A stretch of DNA of 33,160 nucleotides from Alphaproteobacteria bacterium (GTDB lineage Bacteria; Pseudomonadota; Alphaproteobacteria; Micavibrionales; CSBR16-224), in the NCBI GenBank assembly GCA_021775895.1, contig JAJFGX010000109.1:1-33160 (forward strand), in the 5' to 3' direction. Positions 17,441-29,100 of the stretch are shown here, in pieces (the first letter of the stretch is position 1; each line of letters begins with the position of its first letter). The position numbers and the translations under genes were made by a program. The notes beneath the pieces were generated by a model. That model was given only the letters and a program-made list of their open reading frames with translations. It did not search any database and was not told the origin of the DNA.

Positions 17441-18745
17441 TCAATAAATTGGATATTTAGCACATAGTGCTTGTACACGAATAAGTATTTCTTTTTCTAT
17501 TTGAGAGTTTCCATCAACTCCATTTTCAGCCAAGCCATTTAAGACTTCGAGAATCATTTCACCTATTTGTTTAAATTCAGTAACTCCAAACCCTCTAGAA
17601 GTTGCGGCAGGGCTACCAAGTCTTATACCAGAGGTAACCATTGGTTTTTGAGGGTCAAATGGCACAGCGTTTTTGTTGCAAGTCAATCCTGCTCTCTCTA
17701 AACATATTTCCGCATCTCTACCAGTAAGGTTTTTAGGGCGTAAATCAACTAAAACCATATGGCAATCTGTTCCACCTGATACTATATCTAAACCACCGCT
17801 TTTTAGTGTTTCTGCTAGTATTTTTGCATTATCTATAACAGCTTGTGAGTATTCTTTAAAAGCAGGTTGTAGAGCTTCATTGAAAGCAACAGCTTTTGCC
17901 GCTATCACATGCTCCAATGGCCCACCTTGTAATCCCGGAAAGACAGCAGAGTTGATTTTCTTTCCTATATCTTCATATTTGGAAAGAATTACACCGCCTC
18001 TAGGCCCTCGTAGTGTCTTATGTGTTGTAGTTGTCACAACATGGGCATGTTCTATTGGATTTGGATATACACCAGCGGCAATTAAGCCTGCATAATGCGC
18101 CATATCAACCATTAAATAAGCATCAATTTTATCTGCAATTTCACGCATACGTTTAAAATCAATCACTCTAGGATAGGCTGACGCCCCAGCAATAATCATT
18201 TTAGGCTTGTGTTCTAAAGCAAGCTTTTCTATTTCATCATAGTTAATTAGAGCATCTTCTTCACGCACACCATATTGTATAGCATTAAACCATTTTCCAG
18301 ACAAATTTGGTTTTGCCCCATGTGTTAAATGGCCACCACAAGCTAAAGACATACCTAATATTGTATCATTTGGCTGTAGGAGGGCTAGCATTACAGCTTG
18401 ATTTGCTTGAGCTCCTGAGTGAGGCTGTACATTAGCGAATGAAGCACCAAATAGTTCACAAACACGATTAATTGCCAGTGTTTCTGTTTCATCAACAAAT
18501 TCGCAACCACCGTAGTATCTTCGTCCTGGGTAACCTTCAGCATATTTATTAGTAAGGACACTTCCTTGAGCTTCTAATACAGCCTTAGAGACTATATTTT
18601 CTGAGGCTATAAGCTCAATTTGATTTTGCTGACGGTGTAATTCATGCATAATTGATTTATGTACCGCAGGATCTGAGTGTTCTAGCTCACTATTGCAAAG
18701 CATATTGTGTTCCTCTGTATATTGTTGGTTTGTTATTGTCATCAT
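17441..18745 (-). CDS. glyA: Serine hydroxymethyltransferase
   Basis: 434 aa; '[47 protein letters not shown]...[19 protein letters not shown]'. Confidence 0.97.
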   Translation of the reverse strand: MMTITNQQYTEEHNMLCNSELEHSDPAVHKSIMHELHRQQNQIELIASENIVSKAVLEAQGSVLTNKYAEGYPGRRYYGGCEFVDETETLAINRVCELFGASFANVQPHSGAQANQAVMLALLQPNDTILGMSLACGGHLTHGAKPNLSGKWFNAIQYGVREEDALINYDEIEKLALEHKPKMIIAGASAYPRVIDFKRMREIADKIDAYLMVDMAHYAGLIAAGVYPNPIEHAHVVTTTTHKTLRGPRGGVILSKYEDIGKKINSAVFPGLQGGPLEHVIAAKAVAFNEALQPAFKEYSQAVIDNAKILAETLKSGGLDIVSGGTDCHMVLVDLRPKNLTGRDAEICLERAGLTCNKNAVPFDPQKPMVTSGIRLGSPAATSRGFGVTEFKQIGEMILEVLNGLAENGVDGNSQIEKEILIRVQALCAKYPIY

Positions 18746-18754
18746 TGCCCCTCC

Positions 18755-19213
18755 TTATTGATTAATAATCAGTGATAATTTATCAACTCTATTTTGATGC
18801 CTATCTCCAGCAAATTCTGTATTTAAGAAGGCACGTAAGCAATCTTCGGCAGTTACTGTGCCAATTAATCTAGAACCTAAAACAAGTACATTTGCATCAT
18901 TATGTTCTCTGCAAAGTCTAGCCGATGTAACATCATGACACAAAGCCGCCCGAACAGTGGGGAAACGATTGGCAGCAATGCTAATACCTATACCAGAGCC
19001 GCATATTAGCACTCCATATTCAGCTTCATTATTTGTTATAGCTTGCCCCATCGCAAAGCCAAAATCTGGATAATCAACTGATGTAGTTTCATTATTAACA
19101 CCAAGGTCAATTATGTTGTAACCTTCATCTTTTAATATCATATATAGGCTGTTCTTTAAATCATAACCCGCATGATCTGAAGCGAAAGCTATTGTAGATG
19201 TTTTTTTTATCAT
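18755..19213 (-). CDS. rpiB: Ribose 5-phosphate isomerase B
   Basis: 152 aa; 'IAFASDHAGYDLKNSLYMIL...VDYPDFG...GVLICGSGIGISIAANRFPTVRAALCHDVTSARLCREHNDANVLVLGSRLIG'. Confidence 0.95.
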   Translation of the reverse strand: MIKKTSTIAFASDHAGYDLKNSLYMILKDEGYNIIDLGVNNETTSVDYPDFGFAMGQAITNNEAEYGVLICGSGIGISIAANRFPTVRAALCHDVTSARLCREHNDANVLVLGSRLIGTVTAEDCLRAFLNTEFAGDRHQNRVDKLSLIINQ

Positions 19214-19271
19214 GATATTTTACACTTAATTTTTATTGCTATATTTAGGTATAATGATTTAGTCGTGAATA

Positions 19272-19961
19272 TCAACAGTTTTCTTGAATTTCTTCTATAA
19301 TACTGCGTACCAGTGGAATTGTAATTGCTCGTTTTTGTGATAGTGACTCCTTATTAAGTTTTTCAACTAATTTTTCTATTGCTATGAAAGAACGCTCTGT
19401 ATGCTTCATTATATATGAAATAACATCAGGAGATATTCGAAGCTGATAGTCAGAAAAGAACTTAACTAACAATCGTTGTAAAATTTCTTCATCTGGCGAG
19501 AGTATAGATACGCTAGGAATAGTTTTTAACCTAGAAGATAAATCAAGCAAAGTGCAGTTCCATGATGCTATGGGTTTTGAAGCGGTTAATAATAAGTATC
19601 CATTATTCTCACGTATTAAATTATAAAGATGAAATAGGGCGGTAGCTTTTTTTGTATCTGCAATTATTTGGTCAACATTATCCACAGCAAATGCATTAAC
19701 ACTTGATTTTATGTCTTTGTATTTCAAAGTATTTTCTACGGTTAAGTCATTGCTATTTATTTGTATAGCATTCGCTTTTTCAGACCACAGGGATAAAAGA
19801 TGTGTTTTACCAGAAGATGAAGCCCCATAAATAATGAGTCCTAAGTTACCCCAATCAGGCCAACGTTCTATCCACTGAACCGCTTCCCGATTACAGTTTG
19901 AGACTAAAAACTCTTTGTTATCTGATTGTTTTGGTAAGGCAAAAAATAATTGGCGTTTCAT
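19272..19961 (-). CDS. HdaA/Hda-like DnaA-related AAA+ protein
   Basis: 229 aa; Walker A 'GASSSGKTHLL', 'AFAVDNVDQI', sensor region 'LDLSSRLKTIPSVSILSPDEEILQRLLVKFFSDYQLRISPDVISYIMKHTERSFIAIEKLVEKL'. Confidence 0.88.
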   Translation of the reverse strand: MKRQLFFALPKQSDNKEFLVSNCNREAVQWIERWPDWGNLGLIIYGASSSGKTHLLSLWSEKANAIQINSNDLTVENTLKYKDIKSSVNAFAVDNVDQIIADTKKATALFHLYNLIRENNGYLLLTASKPIASWNCTLLDLSSRLKTIPSVSILSPDEEILQRLLVKFFSDYQLRISPDVISYIMKHTERSFIAIEKLVEKLNKESLSQKRAITIPLVRSIIEEIQENC

Positions 19962-21103
19962 TTGGCTTTCGAAGCTTTCTTTTTAACTTTTGCTTTTTTA
20001 CTTACTTTTGATTTAGGTGTAGTCGTTTTTTTGCCGTGGTAGTATTCACTCTTTAAATATAAATCTAAAGCAAATCGTATCAAGACACCAACAATAGCCG
20101 CCGTTGGCACAGCTATCATTACACCAACAAAACCAAGTAATTCTCCACCAGCCATTAAGGCAAAAATAACCCAAACAGCATGCAACCCTATTTTTTCACC
20201 GATTAGTTTAGGAGTTAGAAAGTTACCCTCTAACATTTGCCCAGCAAAGAATATAGTCGCGACTATGGCTAAAGTACTTGGCTCTCCAAGCTGAAACCAA
20301 GCGACAATTAAAGCCGCTCCCATACCTATGATAGCACCAAAATAAGGTATAAATGCAATTAGTCCTGCTCCTATGCCTATAAACAAACCAAAGTTCAACC
20401 CTAATAACATAAGGGATACACTATAAAAAATGCCCAGAATAAAGCAAACAGTTGCTTGGCCACGAACAAAACCAGCCAATGTTGTATCGATATTTGTGAA
20501 AATCTGTTTTATTTCTTTTTTATAATCATGTGGAAGCCAGCTGTTAAATTTATTAATCATTAAGTCCCAGTCACGTAATAGATAAAAAGCAACTATAGGT
20601 GTTATAAAAATGACAGATAAAAAGCTAAACAAAGCATTTCCACTATTCCATATGGTTTTAAAAAGCCCTTTACCAATTGTTCCAGCCATGTCATTTAGTC
20701 CTGTAACATTGGTTTTATTAAGTTCATCTAAAGAGTTCATGCTAAATAAATTTGGCGGTATAATTCCCCCAAAATGTGTGCTGGCTAAAGATTTAAGTTT
20801 ATTAATATAACTTGGTAGAGCATGATAAAATTCTAACATTTGAGAATATAGTGTTGGCACAATTAAAAATATTAGGGTTGCAAAAAATGCCCCAAACACT
20901 CCTAAAACGATTGCTACGCTAGCAGTTCTGTTTAAATTATGTTCTTCTAGCCTATCTACAACGGGGTCAAGAAAGTATGAGACTGCCATACCTAAAATAA
21001 ACGGAAGTAATATCGCCTCTAATTGCCAAATGACAGTGAAAAATAAAACAAAAAAGATAAGCCAAAAAATAATTTGTTTTTTATTGGAGCAGGAGTCTTT
21101 CAT
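19958..21103 (-). CDS. AI-2E/PerM family transporter-like membrane protein
   Basis: 381 aa; 'ILLPFILGMAVSYFLDPVVDRLEEHNLNRTASV...AFYLLRDWD...YFGAIIGMGAALIVAWFQLG...NFLTPKLIGEKIGLHAVWVIFALMAGGELLGFVGVMIAVPTAA'. Confidence 0.92.
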   Translation of the reverse strand: MKDSCSNKKQIIFWLIFFVLFFTVIWQLEAILLPFILGMAVSYFLDPVVDRLEEHNLNRTASVAIVLGVFGAFFATLIFLIVPTLYSQMLEFYHALPSYINKLKSLASTHFGGIIPPNLFSMNSLDELNKTNVTGLNDMAGTIGKGLFKTIWNSGNALFSFLSVIFITPIVAFYLLRDWDLMINKFNSWLPHDYKKEIKQIFTNIDTTLAGFVRGQATVCFILGIFYSVSLMLLGLNFGLFIGIGAGLIAFIPYFGAIIGMGAALIVAWFQLGEPSTLAIVATIFFAGQMLEGNFLTPKLIGEKIGLHAVWVIFALMAGGELLGFVGVMIAVPTAAIVGVLIRFALDLYLKSEYYHGKKTTTPKSKVSKKAKVKKKASKAK

Positions 21104-21136
21104 TATTTATACTGTCTTTCTAATTTTGCAAATTTA

Positions 21137-22342
21137 TCAATACATTACTTCGGGGCTAAGCTCTCTAAGGCTAAGTTCATAAACTCTATTTTTAAATCTA
21201 TTGTTTAATGCAACAACCGGCATAGATAGTTCTACTCCTTCATCTAATAAAGACAAACGCAATTGTTCAATATTGCCTCTATGTTTAATTTTGATTTGTG
21301 CAACATTACGACCAAGGGAAACAACCTCAGTCTCTAAAATAGTAAATGAGTTGCCCAAGTATTTTTTTATATTAATCCACTCTTTCATATTTGCAAAAGT
21401 AACATTAGCTGTAATAGAGGCTTCTGAATCAAGTGTATTATTAGTTATATTACTATAAGCACCATTGTTTTGTTCATATGACCATGTTGATTCTATGTAT
21501 GAAACAGTCTCTTTAATTGCATTTACAAATATATTACTTTGTTTTTCTGTTTTGCTTATTGATGGTATCGTCTGCATATGTTTAATCTTTTGATTGTTTG
21601 CTTGATATATATGTAGAATGGCATTGTGCATATCCATGTCTTCCATTTCTAAGATAGCAATAATTACTTTTGTTGTTTGATGTCGTCTCATCAATTGCTT
21701 AACCGAGGATAGCTGATGCTTTATAATAGATTGCTCTGGTGCAATCTGCATATCGGACAAATCCCCTAAAGGTAGAGTTAATGGAACAAAACTATTACTT
21801 AAATTATATTTATTCCACTCAATATTCCAAAGGTTGTTCTCTCCCCAAAAAACAGAACCCATATTGATGTCACTATATCGCATAATGGGTAATATTAGAG
21901 TTTGCTCTGGTGGAGTGTAGTTTACTTCTCCCATAGACAACGATTCAAAGTAATTTTTACTTTTGCTTTCGCTAAAATAGAAGTTTAAGTTTGCTATGTA
22001 TCTAGTTGAAGATGCTTCTTCATTTGTTATTTCAAAAGATTCGACCATGGGGTTTACGATGCTAGTATCATAAGTCAGCTCCAATTCAGAAATTAAATTC
22101 CTATTATAAGGTAGTAGGCGTTCCGCAAGCTTCAAAAAAGCTTGTTTTTGACCGTTTTCTAGAGCTGTTATTTTTGCTTTGCTGGCACTTTCATCAACTT
22201 CATCTACTTTAACTCCATGTATAGTAAACACACTACCTATAGTTTGAGACATGGCTTGCGGAGAGAATAGATTAATCAAAAAAACAACCAATAGTGTAAA
22301 AAATATTAGGTAAGCTGTATGAGATTTAAAGTATAAAAGCAT
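21137..22342 (-). CDS. DUF2066 family protein
   Basis: 401 aa with N-terminal TM/signal; 'FTIHGVKVDEVDESASKAKITALENGQKQAFLKLAERLLP'; context DUF2066-PerM-HdaA. Confidence 0.78.
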   Translation of the reverse strand: MLLYFKSHTAYLIFFTLLVVFLINLFSPQAMSQTIGSVFTIHGVKVDEVDESASKAKITALENGQKQAFLKLAERLLPYNRNLISELELTYDTSIVNPMVESFEITNEEASSTRYIANLNFYFSESKSKNYFESLSMGEVNYTPPEQTLILPIMRYSDINMGSVFWGENNLWNIEWNKYNLSNSFVPLTLPLGDLSDMQIAPEQSIIKHQLSSVKQLMRRHQTTKVIIAILEMEDMDMHNAILHIYQANNQKIKHMQTIPSISKTEKQSNIFVNAIKETVSYIESTWSYEQNNGAYSNITNNTLDSEASITANVTFANMKEWINIKKYLGNSFTILETEVVSLGRNVAQIKIKHRGNIEQLRLSLLDEGVELSMPVVALNNRFKNRVYELSLRELSPEVMY

Positions 22343-22489
22343 TTTTTTCTAAAGCCTCTTAATATTATTATTATATTTTACACATTTATTGCGTGACATT
22401 TCTCTCTCTACCGAACATTATATTCTATAGATAAGATTGAATTATACATTAAATATTGCAATAAAAAAATAAATAATGGGAAAACTACG

Positions 22490-22624
22490 ATGAAAGAAAA
22501 TGATAAAATGAATAAGGCTACAAAAATGGCATGGAAATCTTGGAGTAATTTTACAAAGGTAGTTACTTATTCTATTGGTGCATCTGTTGTATTATTAATT
22601 ATTCTAGCTATTGCGATTGCCTAA
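22490..22624 (+). CDS. Small single-TM protein, candidate aa3-type cytochrome c oxidase subunit IV (COX4_pro_2-like); missed by ORF track
   Basis: 44 aa MKENDKMNKATKMAWKSWSNFTKVVTYSIGASVVLLIILAIAIA, ending in TAA at 22622-22624; soluble N-terminus plus one C-terminal TM. Confidence 0.55.
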   Translation: MKENDKMNKATKMAWKSWSNFTKVVTYSIGASVVLLIILAIAIA

Positions 22625-22669
22625 AGCTTCAGTGTTTAGATATAAAGAAATTATTTAAAGGGTTTAGTT

Positions 22670-25660
22670 ATGCGGTTTATATTGCGTTTTGTTTTTTTGC
22701 TTTGTGTATTTAGTGCTACATTGTTTTTTTCTAGCTCTGACTTAATGGCTAAAGAACTACCAAAGTCTCTGACAATAACTGGTAATGCGACAGAATACAG
22801 AATTATGCCATTTCTTTATAGAATTGAGACAGCTGTATCTGAAAAAGTTAATTTTACAAAAGCTGCTAAATCTTACTATAACGGTGAAGGAAAAGTCTTA
22901 CCATTTGAGGATTTCTTGCATACGGGTTATAATGATAAGCCATATTGGTTGCTGTTTAGAATAGCCAACAACACTATTACACAACGAACATGGTTTTTAA
23001 ATCTAGGTCAGCATTACCAAGGAAGTCATGGTTTTGTTGATAAAATTATATTTTTTAAAGATGATAAAAGACAGCCTATAATTCAAGACGGCAGAAATGT
23101 TGATTATAAAATACCTGATGCTATGCAAGCTAAAAATGTACTACCTGTTAGAGTAGCTCCAGGTAAGCAGCAGCTTTTTGGTATATATATAGACCCAATG
23201 CTAGGTGTTCCTGTAGTGGTTCACCCAATACTTTATAGTAAAGACGGTCAAGCAGAACATCAAAATGCTACTGAACAGATGTTTTCATTCTTTTATCTAG
23301 CATTCCTATGTGCCACACTTTTATCTATTGCATATTTTTATTACAATAGAAATGTTGGGCTATTAGTTCTGCCTGCATATGTTTTATTTAATTATGCGAT
23401 TTATGTCATGACAGATAAAATAGTCGCTTTTCAGGGTTACCTAGATGTAACTCTTATACCTCTACTTTATATGGTTACCCTTTACTTATCTTTGCTTCTA
23501 ACTTCTCTATGCTTACTTAGAAATGATAAAAAAATTCAGCGTGTGTTTTTCTCGTTAATGAGTTTTATTATTTTCACTGGAGGTGTCTTTTTCTTCTTTC
23601 CAGACATACGGATGCTGTTTTTTGGAGAGCATACTTTAAGATATATTAAAGTTGCAGCTATACTAATTATATTATTGCTCTCAGTTTTTGTAAGTTTAAG
23701 GCGATCTAGTGGCTATAGTATTGTATATATTGCTTCTTGGTTGATTTTATTGCTTGGTGCGATCTATCAAGACATGGCTCTTTCCCAAGCTATACCTGCA
23801 ACACCTTTAAATATGAATAGTTATTGGATTGCATTTATTCCTCACTTCTTATTGCTTGGTTACGTTTCTGTACGCAGTCATCACACCTCTTATTTAGTGG
23901 AAAAACAAATAACTGATGAAACAAATAGAAGAGAAAAAATACATGAAGAATTACGTAGAGCAAAAGAAAATGCCGATCAAGATAGATTGATTAATGTATT
24001 GCGTAGAGAGCGAGAAATGTTAGCTGGTCTACGAGAACGTGAGGCAGAACAAAAACTAGAGCTACAAAATGCAAAAGATAGTGCCGATCATGCTAACCAA
24101 GCTAAATCTGCTTTTCTTGCTGTTATTAGTCATGAGATAAGAACTCCTATGACGGGTATTATGGGTATGTTAGAATTATTATCAGGTACTCCTTTAGATA
24201 AGCAACAAAAAGAATATACTGAGACAATTAAATATTCAGGTGATGCCTTACTATCATTGCTAAACGATGTGCTAGACTTTTCAAAAATTGAAGAAGGACA
24301 TATGGAGATAGAAAACATTGCTTTTGACTTGCGTAAACTGGTTAAAAACACAATTTTATTAATGCAAGGTCGGATAGAAAATGAACAAATAAAATTAGTA
24401 AGTGAAATTGCAGATGACGTACCTAATGGCTTGATTGGTGACCCTACTAGGTTGCGTCAAGTGTTACTTAATTTAATTGGTAATGCTATTAAATTTACAG
24501 ATTCAGGTAAAATTACAGTAACTGTACGTTTAGATGATAATACCAATTCAAAAACACCTGTAATTTACTTTGCTGTGAGTGATACAGGTATTGGTATTTC
24601 AGAAGAAGGACGAATTAAGCTGTTCAAACCATTTGTTCAGGCGGATAGCAGTATTAACCGTCGTTTTGGAGGGACAGGCTTAGGGCTTACTATTTGTAAA
24701 AAATTAGTAGAAGCCATGAAAGGTCGTATAGAGCTTGAGAGTGAAGTAGGAAAGGGCACATCTTTCTTCTTTAAACTTCCAATGCAAACATCACAAGAAT
24801 TTACAAAATATAATGATAGTGACGATGATACTGTTAAAGAAACTAGAAAAAAAATTAGGTCTTTAAATATTGTTGTAGTTGATGATAACTCTGTAAATCA
24901 AAAGGTCGTTAAAGGACTTCTTGAAAAAGAAAACCATAGAGTGGTTACCTTTACTAAGGCAATGGATGCTATTGAGTTTATAAAAATACACCCTGAAATT
25001 AATCTGATATTTATGGATATGGAGATGCCTGATGTCGATGGAATAACAGCAACTAGTAAAATAAGAGAACTACCAGAACCGCATGCACAAGTATTACCAA
25101 TTATAGCAATGACCGGTAATGTAATGCTTGAAGATATTGAACGCTGTAAAGAGGGTGGTATGAATGGGTTTTTAGCTAAGCCTATTGAAGAGGACAAAAT
25201 GTACACTCTATTGTTACAAATTTCTCAAAAACTTGATAGTAGCATAGGTGAGGATAAGGCTGAAGAGTCTAACAATGCTCCAGAAAACAATCAAACATCA
25301 AGTCTAGCGGAAATGCCTGAGCTATATAAAAGTGATGTACTTAATAGTCTAAAAGATGGTTTGGATATAGATGATTTTAAAAATATGATGGTTGAATTCT
25401 ATCAAAAAACTGAAGAATTAATTGTAAATATTAACAAATCTATTCAGGAGCGTGACTCTCAAAATATATTCAGTTTTGGTCATGATTTAAAAGGCATGGC
25501 TGGCAATTTTGGATTAACTGGGCTGGAGGCTATAGCGGCTAAAATAGAGCATGGCGGACGAACTGAAACCTCCAATATGGAGGAGTTAGAGCTAATAGCA
25601 AAAGAATTGCAACCTACATATATAAATACACGTAAAGTGCTTGATGACTGGTTATTGTAA
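22670..25660 (+). CDS. Hybrid histidine kinase: 7TMR-DISM-type sensor, HisKA, HATPase, receiver, Hpt
   Basis: 996 aa; '[23 protein letters not shown]', '[17 protein letters not shown]', '[18 protein letters not shown]', REC '[13 protein letters not shown]...[12 protein letters not shown]', Hpt '[14 protein letters not shown]'. Confidence 0.93.
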   Translation: MRFILRFVFLLCVFSATLFFSSSDLMAKELPKSLTITGNATEYRIMPFLYRIETAVSEKVNFTKAAKSYYNGEGKVLPFEDFLHTGYNDKPYWLLFRIANNTITQRTWFLNLGQHYQGSHGFVDKIIFFKDDKRQPIIQDGRNVDYKIPDAMQAKNVLPVRVAPGKQQLFGIYIDPMLGVPVVVHPILYSKDGQAEHQNATEQMFSFFYLAFLCATLLSIAYFYYNRNVGLLVLPAYVLFNYAIYVMTDKIVAFQGYLDVTLIPLLYMVTLYLSLLLTSLCLLRNDKKIQRVFFSLMSFIIFTGGVFFFFPDIRMLFFGEHTLRYIKVAAILIILLLSVFVSLRRSSGYSIVYIASWLILLLGAIYQDMALSQAIPATPLNMNSYWIAFIPHFLLLGYVSVRSHHTSYLVEKQITDETNRREKIHEELRRAKENADQDRLINVLRREREMLAGLREREAEQKLELQNAKDSADHANQAKSAFLAVISHEIRTPMTGIMGMLELLSGTPLDKQQKEYTETIKYSGDALLSLLNDVLDFSKIEEGHMEIENIAFDLRKLVKNTILLMQGRIENEQIKLVSEIADDVPNGLIGDPTRLRQVLLNLIGNAIKFTDSGKITVTVRLDDNTNSKTPVIYFAVSDTGIGISEEGRIKLFKPFVQADSSINRRFGGTGLGLTICKKLVEAMKGRIELESEVGKGTSFFFKLPMQTSQEFTKYNDSDDDTVKETRKKIRSLNIVVVDDNSVNQKVVKGLLEKENHRVVTFTKAMDAIEFIKIHPEINLIFMDMEMPDVDGITATSKIRELPEPHAQVLPIIAMTGNVMLEDIERCKEGGMNGFLAKPIEEDKMYTLLLQISQKLDSSIGEDKAEESNNAPENNQTSSLAEMPELYKSDVLNSLKDGLDIDDFKNMMVEFYQKTEELIVNINKSIQERDSQNIFSFGHDLKGMAGNFGLTGLEAIAAKIEHGGRTETSNMEELELIAKELQPTYINTRKVLDDWLL

Positions 25661-25811
25661 CCCTCTAAAAATAATTTTATTTTTGAGCTTTTTTGCTTGA
25701 CGTAGGTGTAATAGGCGTTTAGCATTCTTCTTAAGGTTATGACTGACACTATCTATTTGCTGAATAATGGCTTAGTTGAGATGAAGGTCTTCCGATTGTT
25801 ATGTGTTTAAT

Positions 25812-25840
25812 TTGACACTAAATTATGTTTAAAAAATGAT
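25812..25840 (+). promoter_or_regulatory. Possible sigma70-type promoter for the cold-shock gene
   Basis: TTGACA (25812-25817), 17-nt spacer, AATGAT (25835-25840). Confidence 0.35.
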
Positions 25841-25866
25841 TATTGCTTATATGAGGAGAGACTACA

Positions 25867-26079
25867 ATGGCGACAGGTACAGTAAAATGGTTTAATCCAA
25901 CTAAAGGTTTTGGCTTTATTGAGCCAGGCGATGGTGGAAAAGATGTGTTTGTTCATATCAGTGCTGTAAAAAATGCAGGTCTTAATGGCTTGAATGAAGG
26001 TGATAAAGTTAGCTACGAATTAGAAGAATACAATGATAAAATATCGGCTATAGATATTTCAGTTGTTGAAGCTGCTTAA
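25867..26079 (+). CDS. CspA-family cold-shock protein
   Basis: 70 aa; '[34 protein letters not shown]' with RNP1 and RNP2. Confidence 0.96.
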   Translation: MATGTVKWFNPTKGFGFIEPGDGGKDVFVHISAVKNAGLNGLNEGDKVSYELEEYNDKISAIDISVVEAA

Positions 26080-26100
26080 TATAGGCTTTCTCAGAATTCT

Positions 26101-26133
26101 AAAAGGGTGTCATTAAATTGATACCTTTTTTTT
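26101..26133 (+). terminator. Rho-independent terminator after the cold-shock gene
   Basis: AAAGGgTGTCA ... TGATACCTTT followed by a T-tract. Confidence 0.75.
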
Positions 26134-26157
26134 ATCTAAAATTTATGAAACCTTACT

Positions 26158-29100
26158 CTAAGATAATGGCATAAGAAATGGGCCATCAGTCCATAAAAGT
26201 GCAGCATGTATACTTCTATCAGGATAGATGGATTTCAACGTAATCTTATACATCTCCATTTGTTTAAGATATATTTCTGGTATATTTTCTTCTTTTGTTG
26301 GAGGAGGGCGGTTAGTTTTATAATCAATAATATATACATCTGTTTCAGTCACTAATAAACGGTCAATAACCCCTGATACAGCAAAAAAACTTTGTTTATC
26401 ATTGTCTTGTTCTAGGCGACCGTGAAATGGCACTTCAGCCTCTGAGCCTTTACCAAAAATAGGGGCGAATACTTCATGCTCTAGAACCGACATAACTTCA
26501 TTGTGAATATTTTCTTGTTCACTGATTGTTAGTTTATGTACTTTTCTTGCTAGAAACTTTTTAATAGCATTTGTGCGTTGTTCTTTATTATGAATAGTTG
26601 GAATAACTTCTAATAATTTATGGATTAATAGTCCACGTTGGAAACGTTGTTCATTATCTTTTTGCTCTAGTGGCGATCTAGTCGCAGGCTCTGCATTAGT
26701 TGGCTTTGATGGAACTAATGGTTTTGCTGGTGTTGGATCATTAGGGGCAAGACTATAACACCAATCAGGTATAGGATTTATATTGCCGTGCCTAGTTTTT
26801 GCTATATGTTTTTCTGTCTGTTGCTCTGCAATAATTTCATTATTGCTAAACTGTAAACGCAGGGCAGGGGGAGGAAGGTTGTTTTCTTCATCACTTTGTA
26901 ACGACACACCATCAACATTAAACTCTATTTCCTCCGCCATAGGTAGCATAGCTTTGTGTAGAATACTATACCAAGACTTATCATAGATTTTAGTATCAAC
27001 TTTTTTCTTATAACCGCAAATATATAAACGGTCTTCTGCTCTGGTAATAGCTACATATAATAGGCGCTTATACTCTTCATCTTCTCTGCGAGAGGCATTG
27101 TTTTTACGCTTAGTATAGTGTAAATTATCCATATCTTTACGTGGTGACCATAAAGGGTAATAATTATTATCAGATTGTTTTTCCCACAAAAGCTTATCTT
27201 GCATGGCTTTATTATCTTTAGGGTGTGAAGTGGTATCAGGCATAAATACAACAGGAGCTTGCAAACCTTTAGAGCCATGCACGGTCATTATACGAACTTG
27301 ATTAGTATCATTTTGTTCTTGTTCACGCTTAACTTGAGTTTTTCCTTGAGTGAACCACTGCAAAAAACCTTGTAGAGAGGCTGTGTTTTGTTGAGTGTAC
27401 TGAAAACAACTATTTAGCAACTCTTCCAATGGATCTATAGCATCATAGCCTAACCTAGATAACACAGCTTCACGGCCACTAATTATGCTATTGGGGCAAG
27501 ATTGATTCAGAAGCTCTGCAAAAAAGCTATATGGAGAGAGTGAGCTTGATTTTTTAATGCACTTGGTTAAATACTCTGCAATATTTTTATACCTTTCATG
27601 TTGTTGTACAGACTCCCAAACTGTTCCTTTACGGTCATAGCATAAAGCAAACAAATCATTTTCATCTAAACCGATAAGTGGCGTTTTCAATAGAGTAGCA
27701 AGATTAAGATCATCATCAGGTAATAAACAGAATTTAGCAACTGTTATGAAATCCATAATAGCAAGTTGCTTATTTAGTACCATGCGATCAACACCTGCAA
27801 CGGGAATGTTTCTAGTTTTTAAAGCCCGTACACATTGGGTAACAAAAACATTTCTAGTCCGCACTAGAATCATAATATCTCGTGGTTCTATAGGTCTATT
27901 TTTGGCTATTAATAACTCATTATTTTTTATCCAGTTATCAATAGTATCAGCAATTTTATTGGCTAATATAATTCCAGAACTTTCTGTCTGCCTAATTTTT
28001 GTTGGCAATAACCAGCCTAATTCTTGTTGCTCTATATCTTGTTCAGGAACAGCAATAACAGGCCATAGCTCCACCATTCCAGATTGACCTTTACGGAATG
28101 GATAATGAAGAATACTAGTCTCATTTTCAACGACTACGCCAGATCGAGTATCATCAGGTTCAAATACTTTATCAACAAAGGATAAAATTTCAGGTGTTGA
28201 ACGAAAAGATACATCTAAATCAATTTTTTTCCATTCATTCTGTGAGCTTGTAACTCTATTAGCAAAGTGGTGTTGCATTCTAGAAAACTCAACAGGGTCT
28301 GCATTATTGAAGCTAAAAATAGATTGTTTTTCATCACCAACAACAAATAAAGTACGTAGTTTCTCTAGATTATCATCACTACCATGCCCTGAGAAAAATT
28401 CTTCAGTTAATGATGATATAACTTGCCATTGTTCTGGGTTCGTATCTTGAGCTTCATCTACTAAAACATGGTCTATGCCACCATCTAACTTGTATAGCAC
28501 CCAAGCTGCACTTGAGTGTTCTTTTAATAAATCACGGGTGTAAAAAATCAAATCATCATAGTCGAGCAAAGCATATTGTTGTTTATATTTAGTATAAAGC
28601 TCCAAAATATAAGAGCCTATTTTTAGTACTTCTGATGTGACTTTTGCAACATTTAATGATTGAATTTTACTATGAAGATCTAATACAGTTTCGGCTTGTC
28701 TGGCAAGAACATCTAGGATATTAGGCATATGTTTTTGTGCTTGCTGTGTTGCAAGTTTTTTGCGAATACTATGGTCTCCCTTGGTAAGAAAAGCATATTT
28801 ATACTTGGCAAAAAGCGCAATTTTCTTGTTAATATCTGTGCAAGCTAAGAAATCATGCATTATATCATTGGTTTTAACATCTGTTTTACTGCCACAAGAC
28901 AAAGCATCGCAAGCTTGTTGTAGCTCAACAGAATTAAATTTATTATTATTTATTACTTGTTTTATAAGCTCTTCAGACGTTTGCTCTCGTGAACAATCAA
29001 GTTGCGTATAAATTTTTTGAACAACTGCATCGTAACCGCCTTCATAATTCAATAAATAAGATAAGCGACTACGGTTCTTGGTTAATTCTTGCAATAACCC

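Noticed and set aside
17673-18095. 140-aa plus-strand ORF
   Set aside because: Antisense shadow of glyA.
25480-25749. 89-aa minus-strand ORF
   Set aside because: Mostly antisense to the Hpt domain of the kinase; no domain or RBS evidence.
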